Below are positions 9,056-17,258 of a stretch of 64,000 nt of DNA, in pieces. Below the pieces are notes generated by a model. The model did no database searches and was not told where the DNA came from. It was given only the letters and a program-made list of their open reading frames with translations. The position numbers and the translations under genes were made by a program. Positions within the stretch are counted from its first letter, which is position 1. Each line of letters begins with the position of its first letter. Where the stretch lies: the NCBI RefSeq assembly GCF_032878875.1, contig NZ_CP118157.1, positions 3,534,001 through 3,598,000 on the forward strand. The letters are read 5' to 3'. The stretch comes from Microbacterium sp. AB (GTDB lineage: Bacteria; Actinomycetota; Actinomycetes; Actinomycetales; Microbacteriaceae).

Positions 9056-10378
9056 GTGACCGATCGCCGCACGCTGAACCGCGACATCCTGCGGCTGGCG
9101 GTGCCGGCGCTGGGGTCGCTCGTCGCCGAGCCGGTCTTCCTCGCGATCGACGCCGCCATGATCGGGCATCTCGGCGTGGAGGAGCTCGCAGGGCTCGGCA
9201 TCGCCTCGGCCGTCCTCACCACGGTCGTCGGGCTCATGGTGTTCCTGGCCTACTCGACGACGCCCGCCGTCGCCCGCAGGTTCGGCCGCGGGAACACCCG
9301 GGGCGCGGTCTCCGTCGGCATCGACAGCATGTGGCTCGCGCTCGGGATCGGCGCCGTGCTCGCCGTCGCGGGGATCCTCGCCACTCCGCTGCTCGTGGCC
9401 GCCTTCTCCCCGACCGACGCCGTCGCGGCGCACGCCGAGGCCTATCTCGGCATCTCGATGTGGGGTCTTCCCGCCATGCTCGTCGTCTTCGCCGCGACGG
9501 GCCTGCTGCGCGGGCTGCAGGACACCGTCATCCCGCTGTGGATCGCGGGCGTCGGCTTCACGGCCAACGCGCTCCTCAACGGCCTCCTCATCTACGGCCT
9601 CGGATGGGGCGTCGCGGGGTCCGCGATCGGCACGGTCGTCGTGCAGTGGGGGATGGTCGCGGCCTACGTCGTCGTGATCGGACGGCTCGCCCGCCGCCAT
9701 CGTGCCTCCGTGCGGCCGCAGCGCGAGGGCGTGCGCGGATCCGCCCGGTCGGGCGGATGGCTGTTCCTCCGCACCGTGAGCCTGCGGGTCGCGACGCTCG
9801 GCACGGTGTGGGTCGCGACGTCCCTCGGCACGGACGAGCTCGCAGGCTGGCAGGTCGTGTTCACGATCTTCAACACCGCCGCCTTCGCGCTCGACGCGCT
9901 CGCGATCGCGGCCCAGGCGCTCATCGGCAAGGCGCTCGGGGAGGGCGACCCGCGCCAGGTGCGCGCCGTGCTCGGACGCACCGCCCTGTGGGGCGTCTGG
10001 TGCGGCGTCGCGTTCGGCGTCGTCGTCGCCGCGCTCTCGGGGGTCGTCGGGCTCGTCTTCACGGGCGACGCCGCCGTGGCGGCGTTCGTCCAGCCCGCTC
10101 TGCTCGTCCTCGCGCTGTCGCAGCCGCTGGGCGCGTTCGTGTTCGTGCTCGACGGCGTGCTCATGGGCGCGAACGACGCCCGCTATCTCGCGCTCGCGGG
10201 CGGCCTCAACCTCCTGCCGTTCCTGCCGGTCCTCGTCCTCCTCGCGCAGCTCGCGCCGACCGGCCCCGGCGCCCTCGCCTGGCTCGCCGCCGCCTACTAC
10301 GGCGTCTACATGCTCGCGCGGGCCGTCACCCTCGGCGCGCGCATCCGCGGCAGGGCGTGGATGGAGCAGCGGGCGTAG
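9056..10378 (+). CDS. MATE-family efflux transporter
   Basis: The 440-aa protein has twelve hydrophobic segments in two pseudo-repeats, with the typical opening RLAVPALGSLVAEPVFLAID and IGHLGVEELAGLGIAS. MATE proteins exchange Na+ or H+ for cationic drugs or metabolites. The GTG start at 9056 lies 6 nt after a TAGGCT hexamer (9044-9049), so the mRNA is probably leaderless. It converges on the RNA methyltransferase gene with a gap of only 13 nt. Confidence 0.92.
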   Translation: MTDRRTLNRDILRLAVPALGSLVAEPVFLAIDAAMIGHLGVEELAGLGIASAVLTTVVGLMVFLAYSTTPAVARRFGRGNTRGAVSVGIDSMWLALGIGAVLAVAGILATPLLVAAFSPTDAVAAHAEAYLGISMWGLPAMLVVFAATGLLRGLQDTVIPLWIAGVGFTANALLNGLLIYGLGWGVAGSAIGTVVVQWGMVAAYVVVIGRLARRHRASVRPQREGVRGSARSGGWLFLRTVSLRVATLGTVWVATSLGTDELAGWQVVFTIFNTAAFALDALAIAAQALIGKALGEGDPRQVRAVLGRTALWGVWCGVAFGVVVAALSGVVGLVFTGDAAVAAFVQPALLVLALSQPLGAFVFVLDGVLMGANDARYLALAGGLNLLPFLPVLVLLAQLAPTGPGALAWLAAAYYGVYMLARAVTLGARIRGRAWMEQRA

Positions 10379-10391
10379 GGGACGGCCGTTC

Positions 10392-11021
10392 TCACGCGTG
10401 CCGGCGGACCCACTCGTACATGACGATCGCACCGGCTGCGGAGGCGTTGATCGACCTCGTCGATCCGTACTGCGTGATCTCGATGCGGCCCGACGCCGCG
10501 GCGAGCGCCTCCTCGCTGAGGCCCGGCCCCTCCTGGCCGAACAGCAGGACGCAGCGCTCGGGCAGCTCGGCCCGGTCGACCGGGACGGCCTCGCCCACGT
10601 TGTCCACGGCGATGATCGGAAGCCCCTCGGCCTCCGCCCACGCGGCGAACGAGGCGACATCCGGATGGTGCACGACGTGCTGGTAGCGGTCGGTCACCAT
10701 CGCGCCGCGCCGGTTCCAGCGCTTGCGCCCGATGATGTGCACGGTGTCGGCGAGGAACGCGTTGGCGCTGCGCACGATCGATCCGATGTTCATGTCGTGC
10801 TGCCAGTTCTCGATCGCGACGTGGAACGGATGACGCCTGGTGTCGAGGTCGGCGACGATCGCCTCCATCCGCCAGTACCGGTAGCGGTCGACGACGTTGC
10901 GCGAATCGCCGTTCGCGAGCAGCTCGCGGTCGTAGTGGTCGCCCTCGGGCCACTCCCCCGGCCAGGGCCCGACGCCATGCGTCGACGCCTCTCGGCTCGG
11001 TTCCGGCTCGGCTGGGGTCAC
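10392..11021 (-). CDS. SpoU/TrmH-family RNA 2'-O-methyltransferase
   Basis: The 209-aa protein shows the SPOUT motifs: motif 1 NWQHDMNIGSIVRSANAF, motif 2 LLFGQEGPGLS and motif 3 ITQYGSTRSINASAAGAI, in the correct order towards the C-terminus. It would methylate a ribose 2'-OH in tRNA or rRNA using S-adenosylmethionine through the trefoil-knot fold; the target nucleotide cannot be read from sequence. The GTG at 11021 follows a TACCCT hexamer by 6 nt, suggesting a leaderless message. Confidence 0.93.
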   Translation of the reverse strand: MTPAEPEPSREASTHGVGPWPGEWPEGDHYDRELLANGDSRNVVDRYRYWRMEAIVADLDTRRHPFHVAIENWQHDMNIGSIVRSANAFLADTVHIIGRKRWNRRGAMVTDRYQHVVHHPDVASFAAWAEAEGLPIIAVDNVGEAVPVDRAELPERCVLLFGQEGPGLSEEALAAASGRIEITQYGSTRSINASAAGAIVMYEWVRRHA

Positions 11022-11060
11022 CGGACGAGGGTATCCCGGCGCGCCCGTGGCGACGTCCGC

Positions 11061-11390
11061 TCAGTCATGCTCGCCCATGACGCGACGCGTCAGAGCGGCC
11101 ACGTCGGCGTCGAGATGATCGATCTTCGTGTTCGTCGCGTCGAAGCGGGAGTCGACCGCGGCGAACCGGGCGTTCATCTCGTTCCGGAGACCGCCGATCT
11201 CCGCCCGCATCTCGGCGCGGAGCCCGCCGATCTCCGCGTTCATCTCGCTGCGGAGCCCGCCGATCTCCGCCCGCAGCGTCCCGGTCTCGGCCCGCAGCAC
11301 GCGCGTGAAGTTCGAGGAGATGACGCCGAGGGTCGCGAACGCGAACGTGCTGAACACCCCCAGGAACACCCAGATCTGAGGTTCGGACAT
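11061..11390 (-). CDS. Small single-pass membrane protein with hendecad coiled coil
   Basis: The 109-aa protein has one N-terminal membrane helix (about residues 6-24, IWVFLGVFSTFAFATLGV). An amphipathic coiled coil follows, containing three tandem 11-residue units AEIGGLRSEMN, AEIGGLRAEMR and AEIGGLRNEMN, then a second heptad-like stretch. Family unknown; it resembles small coiled-coil anchor proteins. ATG 11390 sits 7 nt after AGGAGG. ATG 11396 is an alternative, because CTGACA-N17-CAGAAT lies exactly 7 nt before it and would make a leaderless mRNA. It is divergent from the dtxR/mntR-like gene. Confidence 0.72.
   Translation of the reverse strand: MSEPQIWVFLGVFSTFAFATLGVISSNFTRVLRAETGTLRAEIGGLRSEMNAEIGGLRAEMRAEIGGLRNEMNARFAAVDSRFDATNTKIDHLDADVAALTRRVMGEHD
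11168..11275 (-). repeat. 33-nt tandem repeat inside the coiled-coil gene
   Basis: Three nearly identical 33-nt units encode the AEIGGLRxEMx hendecads. They are in frame, so copy-number change would lengthen or shorten the coiled coil without breaking the gene. Confidence 0.7.
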
Positions 11391-11554
11391 CTGCATGCCT
11401 CCTATTCTGCGCAGCTCCTTCGACTTTGTCAGCCCTCGCGGACCCGGACGCCGGCCGTCACGATCCTGTGGAGAGAAACCTCGGAGAGACGCCCTTGTGC
11501 ACGCGGCCTCGCCGAGGCCTTCGGCGCACGATCCGCCGGCCGTAGGCTGGAGCC

Positions 11555-12187
11555 GTGGCTTCACCTGCGGCGGACGACTACCTGAAGACGGTGTACTCGC
11601 ACACCGAGTGGCAGGACGATCCCATCACCCCGTCGGTGCTCGCCGGCAAGCTGGGCGTCGCGCCGTCGAGCGTGACCGAGATGGTGAAGAAGCTCGCGGC
11701 AGCCGGTCTCGTCTCGCACGTCCCGTACGGCGCCGTCCGCCTGACCGACGAGGGCGAGCGCCGCGCCGTCGGCATCATCCGCCGCCACCGCCTCATCGAG
11801 ACCTGGCTCGTGCGGGAGATGGGCTACGGCTGGCACGAGGTGCACGACGAGGCCGAGGTGCTCGAGCACACCATCAGCGATCGGCTGCTGGAGCGGATCG
11901 ACGAGCACCTGGGCCGCCCGTCGTTCGACCCGCACGGCGACAAGATCCCGGATGCGGACGGACGGGTCGCGCGCGAGCCCTTCGTGCTGCTCGCGGATGC
12001 GCCGGAGGGGCACGTCGGACGGGTCCTGCGCGTCCGCGACCGCGATCCCGAGCTGCTGCGCGAGATCGAGGGCGCCGGCATCGACGTCGGGATCGAGGCG
12101 ACGGTCACCGACGGCGGGGTGAGCGTGGGCGGAGTCGAGGTCGCCCTGCCCGACGGCGCGCACGACGTCATCTGGCTGACGACGTAG
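11555..12187 (+). CDS. DtxR/MntR-family metal-dependent regulator
   Basis: The 210-aa protein has a winged helix N-terminus (DDYLKTVYSHTEW, then KLGVAPSSVTEMVKKLAAAG), a metal-binding dimerisation region with clustered His/Glu (WHEVHDEAEVLEH) and a C-terminal FeoA/SH3-like domain (from about residue 145). Such proteins repress metal uptake when Mn2+ or Fe2+ is plentiful. The GTG at 11555 follows TAGGCT by 6 nt, so the message is probably leaderless. No transporter is adjacent, so it is likely a global regulator acting elsewhere. Confidence 0.93.
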   Translation: MASPAADDYLKTVYSHTEWQDDPITPSVLAGKLGVAPSSVTEMVKKLAAAGLVSHVPYGAVRLTDEGERRAVGIIRRHRLIETWLVREMGYGWHEVHDEAEVLEHTISDRLLERIDEHLGRPSFDPHGDKIPDADGRVAREPFVLLADAPEGHVGRVLRVRDRDPELLREIEGAGIDVGIEATVTDGGVSVGGVEVALPDGAHDVIWLTT

Positions 12188-12241
12188 GCGCCGACGGAAC
12201 CGCTCTTGCTCCTGCACCGGCTTGTTTGCTAGCATCCTTGC

Positions 12242-12394
12242 ATGACAGAGAAGCAGCAGCTCAACGTCTACGTCCCGCCCGATCTGGTCCGGGCGATCAA
12301 GCATCGCGCGATCGACGAGGGCAAGTCGTTGTCGAAGCTGGTCGAGGACGCCCTGCTGTCCTATCTGGGACCACGGAGCTCCGCAGAGACGTGA
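12242..12394 (+). CDS. 50-residue ribbon-helix-helix (CopG/Arc-like) DNA-binding protein
   Basis: The frame encodes 50 aa. The segment [20 protein letters not shown] followed by [17 protein letters not shown] has the beta-helix-helix pattern of the RHH fold: a short strand with alternating residues, then two amphipathic helices. A TAGCAT hexamer (12230-12235) ends 6 nt before ATG, with TTGCTC 18 nt further up as a -35, giving a leaderless promoter. The stop is followed after 12 nt by a VOC-family gene with its own GAGGAG site, so the two form an operon. No toxin partner is evident, and a toxin-antitoxin role is unsupported. Confidence 0.82.
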   Translation: MTEKQQLNVYVPPDLVRAIKHRAIDEGKSLSKLVEDALLSYLGPRSSAET

Positions 12395-12406
12395 GACGAG
12401 GAGAAC

Positions 12407-13108
12407 ATGACCGTCACGATCCAGCAGATCCTCTTCACCGCGAAGACGACGGAGTGGCATCGTCTCGCCGGCGCCCTGGGCCTGACGCCGCCGTCTGAGC
12501 CGACCCCCGAGTGGGCCGAGTTCGACGGCGACGGCGTCCTCGCCATCCATCACGCGAGCGGGGAGCACCCTGCGGGGCAGGTGGACGTCCACCTGCTCGT
12601 CGACGACCTCGACGCCGCGGAGCGGGCGGCGTCGGGCTTCGACGTCTCGCGCGGCGCCCTGGACGGCGTCGGCGAGATCCTCACGGTGCGCGCGGCATCG
12701 GGCATCGCGGTCACCGTCTCCGCCGGCGGGCGCGTCACCCGTCCCGGCGAGCTCGCCGTGCTGCCGATCTGGTTCCAGCCCGATCTCGACGAGCCGCACC
12801 GCATCCTGGAAGCCCTGGGCCTGCGTCCGCGGATCGTCTCGGACCGCGGCGGATGGGTCGAGCTGGTCGCCGGCGGCGGCGGCCTCGTGGCGCTCCATCA
12901 CGGCGACGAGCCCCTGATCGGGCTCTCCTTCCTCGCGCCGGGCGACCTCGACGCGCTCGCGGCGCGCCTGCGCGACGCCGGCTTCGACCCCGCCGTCATC
13001 GACGAGTCGTACGGACGGACCGTCCGTGTCCCCGATCCGGACCGCGGAGACGAGGTGTGGATCAACGGGGCCCAGGACGACCTCTACGGCTACAGCCGGG
13101 TGGAGTGA
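12407..13108 (+). CDS. VOC-superfamily protein with two glyoxalase-like halves
   Basis: The 233-aa protein divides into two VOC-like modules (about residues 1-110 and 120-228). Each has the beta-alpha-beta-beta-beta outline, for example VDVHLLVDDLDAAERAA, and ends with GDEVWINGAQDDLYGY. Metal ligands are not obvious, so it could be an enzyme or a binding protein. It lies 12 nt after the ribbon-helix-helix gene, suggesting that the small DNA-binding protein and this protein function together. The substrate is unknown. Confidence 0.75.
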   Translation: MTVTIQQILFTAKTTEWHRLAGALGLTPPSEPTPEWAEFDGDGVLAIHHASGEHPAGQVDVHLLVDDLDAAERAASGFDVSRGALDGVGEILTVRAASGIAVTVSAGGRVTRPGELAVLPIWFQPDLDEPHRILEALGLRPRIVSDRGGWVELVAGGGGLVALHHGDEPLIGLSFLAPGDLDALAARLRDAGFDPAVIDESYGRTVRVPDPDRGDEVWINGAQDDLYGYSRVE

Positions 13109-13286
13109 GCGGCGTCCAGCGCTGTCCGGCACCGTGTCGTTCGTTGGTGCGGAAGCGCCGCCATCGGGCGGCCATACCGGCACAACGGCACCGACGGACG
13201 ACGGCGGGACGTCACCGGGGAGTGCGTCGGGCTCAGCCGACGCCGACACGGACGCCTCCCGGCACCGCGCCTGCCGCGCGACGTAG

Positions 13287-13296
13287 TACCGCGGTA
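13287..13296. promoter_or_regulatory. 10-bp perfect palindrome TACCGCGGTA upstream of ABC exporter
   Basis: The palindrome lies 58-67 bp before the TAGCGT hexamer (13354-13359) that precedes the ABC exporter ATPase gene. Its position suits an operator for that operon. The rest of the 258-bp gap after the VOC gene holds nothing else I can support. Confidence 0.4.
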
Positions 13297-13366
13297 TGAC
13301 GCGGGGCGCCGAACATCCGTCTCCGCTCCGACGCGGCCGGCCGACCGGATCCGTAGCGTCGAGGGC

Positions 13367-14287
13367 ATGATCACCGCAGAGAACCTCACGAAGCGCTTCG
13401 GCGCCCACACGGCCGTCGACGGCATCTCGTTCGAGGTGCGTCCCGGTCAGGTCACCGGCTTCCTCGGCCCCAACGGCGCCGGCAAGTCGACGACGATGCG
13501 CATGGTCGTCGGGCTCGACCGGCCGGACACGGGGTCGGTGACGGTGAACGGCCTCCCGTTCGCACGGCACGGCGCGCCGATCACCGAGATCGGCGCCCTG
13601 CTCGACGCCAAGGGCGTCCATCCGGGGCGGACCGCGGAGTCGCACCTGCGTCTCCTCGCGGCCACGCACGGCATCGGACGCGCCCGCGTCGACGAGGTGA
13701 TGGAGCTCACGGGCATCACGAGCGTCGCCCGCCGCCGCGTCGGGGGCTTCTCCCTCGGGATGCACCAGCGCCTCGGCATCGCGGCGACCATGCTCGGCGA
13801 CCCGCACACGCTCATCCTCGACGAGCCGGTCAACGGCCTCGACCCGGAGGGCGTGCACTGGGTGCGCGGCTTCGTCCGCTCGCTCGCCGCCGAGGGACGC
13901 GCGATCTTCCTCTCCTCGCACCTCATGAGCGAGATGGCGCAGACCGCCGACCACATCATCGTCCTCGGCAGGGGCCGCATCCTCGCGGACGCCCCCGTGG
14001 GCGACCTCCTCGGCGGCGGCGACCGCGAGCGGACGCGCGTGCGCGCCTCGGACGCCCGCGAGCTCGCCATCCTCCTCGCCGCGGAGGGCGTCTCGATCGC
14101 CCACGCCGACGGCGACACGCTCGAGGTCGAGGGCGTCGCGGCCTCGCGCATCGTGCGCGTCGCGGTCGGCGCCGACATCGACGTGCACGAGCTCGTGCCC
14201 CTGCGCGGCTCCCTCGAAGACGCCTACCTCGCCCTCACGGGCGACGCCGTCGAGTACCGCAGCGACCCCGCCGCCATCGCGGCCTGA
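13367..14287 (+). CDS. ABC-2 type exporter, ATP-binding subunit
   Basis: The 306-aa ATPase has Walker A GPNGAGKS (residues 34-41), a signature variant FSLGMHQRL, Walker B TLILDEP and the H-loop ISSH-type LSSHLMSE. The C-terminal extension (from about 225) is typical of CcmA/BcrA-type exporters of antibiotics or lipids. TAGCGT ends 7 nt before ATG, so the message is probably leaderless. The permease gene follows after 14 nt, then a kinase/regulator pair, an arrangement typical of exporters that respond to cell-envelope stress or antimicrobial peptides. Confidence 0.93.
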   Translation: MITAENLTKRFGAHTAVDGISFEVRPGQVTGFLGPNGAGKSTTMRMVVGLDRPDTGSVTVNGLPFARHGAPITEIGALLDAKGVHPGRTAESHLRLLAATHGIGRARVDEVMELTGITSVARRRVGGFSLGMHQRLGIAATMLGDPHTLILDEPVNGLDPEGVHWVRGFVRSLAAEGRAIFLSSHLMSEMAQTADHIIVLGRGRILADAPVGDLLGGGDRERTRVRASDARELAILLAAEGVSIAHADGDTLEVEGVAASRIVRVAVGADIDVHELVPLRGSLEDAYLALTGDAVEYRSDPAAIAA

Positions 14288-14301
14288 CCCGGAGGAACCC
14301 C

Positions 14302-15138
14302 ATGACCTCTCTCACCGCCTCTCCCCGCCGCGCCGTCTCGGTCGCGGACGCCCGCATCACATTCCCGCACCTCGTGCACGCCGAGTGGGTGAGCCTCTGG
14401 AGCCTGCGCGGCAACGTCGTCTCCCTCGTGCTCGGCGCCCTCTTCGCCATCCTGGCCGCCGTCGGGTTCTCCGTCATCTGGGGCTTTGCGACGCAGCGGG
14501 CGGAGGAGCCGCTCCCCGTCGAGGTCGCGCCGCCCCTCATGGACATGGCGCTGAACGGCGTCGTCATCGTGCAGATCGTCGCCGTGCTCATCGGCGTGGG
14601 CGCCTTCGCCAAGGAGCACTCGACCGGCTCGCTGCGGACGCAGCTCGCCGCGGCTCCGCGCCGGGTCGGCGTGCTCGGCGCGAAGGCGACCGTCGTCGGG
14701 CTCGTGACCGCGGTGTGGGCCGCCCTCGTCTTCGTCGTCTCGGCGATCGGCGTCGCGATCGTCTACACGGCGTTCGACTTCCCCGTCGCGTTCGACTCCC
14801 CGCTGACGCAGATCGCGATCCCCGTGCTCGGTGCCGCCGTGCTCGTCGCGCTGTCCGCCGTCCTGGGGCTCGGCGTCGCGGCGCTGCTGCGCTCGGAGAC
14901 GTGGGCGGTGAGCCTCGTCCTCGTCTTCCTGCTCATCCTTCCGACGGTGTTCCTGTCCCTCCCCTTCGAGTGGGCGCTCCACGTCGCCGAGCTGCTCATG
15001 GGGCAGACGGGCTCCGCGCTCTACACGGTGCACGAGAGCGTCGACGGCACGGTCGTCCGCGACATCGCGCTGACCTTCGCCTGGCCGGCGGCCGCACTCG
15101 TCGCGGGCATGGCCGTGGTGCGCCGACGCGACGTATGA
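14302..15138 (+). CDS. ABC-2 type exporter, membrane subunit
   Basis: The 278-aa protein has six hydrophobic segments and the ABC-2 motif GAFAKEHSTGSLRTQLAAAPRR in the first cytoplasmic loop (pieces GAFAKEHSTGSL and QLAAAPRR). It is the partner of the ATPase 14 nt upstream. The start at ATG 14302 follows GGAGGAA. The exported compound is unknown; BcrB/LanFEG-like systems protecting against peptides are the closest organisational match. Confidence 0.88.
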   Translation: MTSLTASPRRAVSVADARITFPHLVHAEWVSLWSLRGNVVSLVLGALFAILAAVGFSVIWGFATQRAEEPLPVEVAPPLMDMALNGVVIVQIVAVLIGVGAFAKEHSTGSLRTQLAAAPRRVGVLGAKATVVGLVTAVWAALVFVVSAIGVAIVYTAFDFPVAFDSPLTQIAIPVLGAAVLVALSAVLGLGVAALLRSETWAVSLVLVFLLILPTVFLSLPFEWALHVAELLMGQTGSALYTVHESVDGTVVRDIALTFAWPAAALVAGMAVVRRRDV

Positions 15139-15225
15139 CCGAGGATCCGCGCGTCGGCCCGCATCCCTCGCGGGGTGCGGGCCGCCCGCGTAGGGTCGGA
15201 CGCGTGAGGCGAGCAGAACGCAGGA

Positions 15226-15239
15226 ATCCCGCGCGGGAT
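15226..15239. promoter_or_regulatory. 14-bp perfect palindrome before the histidine kinase gene
   Basis: ATCCCGCGCGGGAT lies between a TAGGGT hexamer (15191-15196) and the kinase start at 15311. The 7-bp inverted arms GCAGGAA (15220-15226) and TTCCTGC (15256-15262) enclose it. In the transcript this would fold into a nested hairpin in the leader; as DNA it could be an operator. Confidence 0.4.
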
Positions 15240-15310
15240 CCGGCCGGGAACGCGCTTCCTGCCCGGAGGGGGACGCAGATCTCCTGCACTGTGCCGTGCA
15301 GAAGGACGAC

Positions 15311-16564
15311 ATGACCGAGCACGACCCGGCATCGGCGGCGGAGCTCGCGCTCCCCCGCCCGCCCGGGGCCGTCCGCCGCTGGTTCGACGCGCACCCGCGC
15401 ACGGTCGACGCCGGTCTCGTGCTCGTCAGCCAGGTGCTTCCCGGAGCGGCCACCCTCATCGCGGCCAGCCTGCCGGCGAGCGACCTCGTGCTCGACGGCT
15501 GGAGCACGGCCGGGGTGGTGACAGCGCTCGTGGCCGGCGGGGCGGCGCTCATGGTGAGGCGGCGGATGCCGTTCGTGAGCGCCGTCGTGTGCGCCGTGCT
15601 CTCCGCGCTCCCGGATCCGTTCAACTTCGGCGGCGCCGTCGCGGTGTTCATCGCGCTGTACTCGCTCGGGGTGTACCGCACTCCGCGACGGACATGGATC
15701 GGGTACGGCGTCGCCTCGGCGGTCACGCTGGTCGTCCTGCAGCTGTCGTCGGTCGCCCAGGTGAGCATCTGGGCGACGGGCGACTCCCCCGCCCCCGTCA
15801 CGGCAGCGGTCCCGAACGCCATCGTGTTCCTCGTTCCGACGCTGCTCGGGATCTCCGTCGGCAACCGGCGCCGCTACGTCGCCGCGATCATCGCGCGCGC
15901 CTCCGACCTCGCGCGCGAGCGCGATCAGCGCGCCCGGCTCGCCGTCGCCGACGAGCGCGCCCGCATCGCGCGCGAGATGCACGACATCGTCTCGCACAGC
16001 CTCACCGTCATGGTGACGCTGTCGGAGGGCGCCGCCGCGCAGGCGGAGGCCGGGAACCCGCGCGCGCCCGACGTCATGCGCACGGTCGCCGAGACCGGTC
16101 GCGCCTCGCTCGCCGAGATGCGGCGGCTCCTCGGCGTGCTGCGCGCGCGCGACCAGTCTCCCGACCTCGCGCCGCAGCCCGGCGGCGCCGACCTCGACGC
16201 GCTCGTCGCCCGGTTCCGGGAGACGGGTCTGCCCGTGCGGCTCACCCGGAGCGGACCGCCGGTGGAGGACCGCGCGCTCCAGCTCACGACCTTCCGCATC
16301 GTGCAGGAGGGACTCACCAACGCGCTGCGCCACGCGCCCGGGGCCCGGCGGGTCGAGGCGATCGTCCGGCACGACGAGGGAGCCGTCGTGGTCGAGGTCG
16401 TCAACGATCCGCCCGCCCGCCCCGGCACCGCGCCCTCCGGCCGCGGGAGCGGGCTCATCGGCGTCCGCGAACGGGCGGCGCTGCACGACGGGGCCGTCGA
16501 GGCGGGCCCGACCCCGGCGGGCGGATGGCGGCTGCGCACCGTGCTGAAGGAGGGATCATCGTGA
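15311..16564 (+). CDS. Sensor histidine kinase (HisKA_3, NarL-partner type)
   Basis: The 417-aa kinase has four to five N-terminal membrane helices (roughly residues 30-190). The phosphoacceptor box EMHDIVSHSLTVMV follows (His in HD), then a HATPase domain with the N box LTNALRHAPG and G box GSGLIGVRERA. It senses an envelope or membrane signal and phosphorylates the regulator encoded next, with which it overlaps (GTGA). I chose ATG 15311; a GTG at 15296 is in frame. The ABC exporter just upstream is the likely target or detector. Confidence 0.92.
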   Translation: MTEHDPASAAELALPRPPGAVRRWFDAHPRTVDAGLVLVSQVLPGAATLIAASLPASDLVLDGWSTAGVVTALVAGGAALMVRRRMPFVSAVVCAVLSALPDPFNFGGAVAVFIALYSLGVYRTPRRTWIGYGVASAVTLVVLQLSSVAQVSIWATGDSPAPVTAAVPNAIVFLVPTLLGISVGNRRRYVAAIIARASDLARERDQRARLAVADERARIAREMHDIVSHSLTVMVTLSEGAAAQAEAGNPRAPDVMRTVAETGRASLAEMRRLLGVLRARDQSPDLAPQPGGADLDALVARFRETGLPVRLTRSGPPVEDRALQLTTFRIVQEGLTNALRHAPGARRVEAIVRHDEGAVVVEVVNDPPARPGTAPSGRGSGLIGVRERAALHDGAVEAGPTPAGGWRLRTVLKEGSS

Positions 16565-17226
16565 CGGACAGCCCGTCCATCCGCGTCGCCATCGCCGACG
16601 ACCAGCAGCTCGTGCGCCTGGGCCTGCGCATGGTGCTCGACGCCCAGACCGACGTCGAGGTCGTCGGCGAGGCGGACGACGGCGCCGCCGCGGTCGCGCT
16701 CGCGCAGAGCGAGGAGGTCGACGTCATGCTCATGGACGTCCGGATGCCGGGGGTCGACGGCATCGCCGCGACCGGGCGCATCACGGAGCGCTCGCCGCTC
16801 CCCCGCATCCTCATGCTCACGACCTTCGACCTCGACGAGTACGCGTTCGCCGCCCTGCGGGCGGGCGCGAGCGGGTTCCTGCTGAAGGACGCCCAGCCCG
16901 CCGACCTGCTCGCCGCGATCCGCGCCGTCCACGCGGGGGACGCCGTCCTCGCCCCGAGCGTCACGCGGCGGATGCTCGAGCTGTTCGCCATGCCCGCGAC
17001 CCCGGCGGCGCGCGAGCACGTGGATCTCGACGCCCTCACGCCGCGTGAGCGGGAGGTCTTCGCCGCGATCGCCGAGGGCCTCACGAACGACGAGCTCGCC
17101 GAGAGGTTCTTCCTCTCCCCCTCGACCGTGAAGACCCACATCGGCCGCCTGCTGCAGAAGCTGGGCGCGCGCGATCGCGTGCAGCTCGTCATCCTCGCCT
17201 ACGAGCTGGGCGTCGTCGGGCGCTGA
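16561..17226 (+). CDS. NarL/FixJ-type response regulator
   Basis: The 221-aa protein has a receiver domain (acidic pair DD at 13-14, phosphoacceptor Asp59 in MLMDVRMPG, Lys in FLLKDAQ) and a C-terminal LuxR helix-turn-helix (LTPREREVFAAIAEGLTNDE, ending STVKTHIGRLLQKLGARDR). It starts at GTG 16561, overlapping the kinase stop, so the pair is translated in a fixed ratio. It probably regulates the ABC exporter upstream. Confidence 0.94.
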   Translation: MTDSPSIRVAIADDQQLVRLGLRMVLDAQTDVEVVGEADDGAAAVALAQSEEVDVMLMDVRMPGVDGIAATGRITERSPLPRILMLTTFDLDEYAFAALRAGASGFLLKDAQPADLLAAIRAVHAGDAVLAPSVTRRMLELFAMPATPAAREHVDLDALTPREREVFAAIAEGLTNDELAERFFLSPSTVKTHIGRLLQKLGARDRVQLVILAYELGVVGR

Positions 17227-17258
17227 GAGACGATCGGGGGCGGAGCGGAGGGCGAAGG

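Noticed and set aside
13026..13286. 86-codon plus-strand frame running past the VOC gene into the intergenic region
   Set aside because: Third-position GC is clearly lower than in real genes here, the translation is low-complexity Ser/Thr/Gly/Asp, and no start signal is present.
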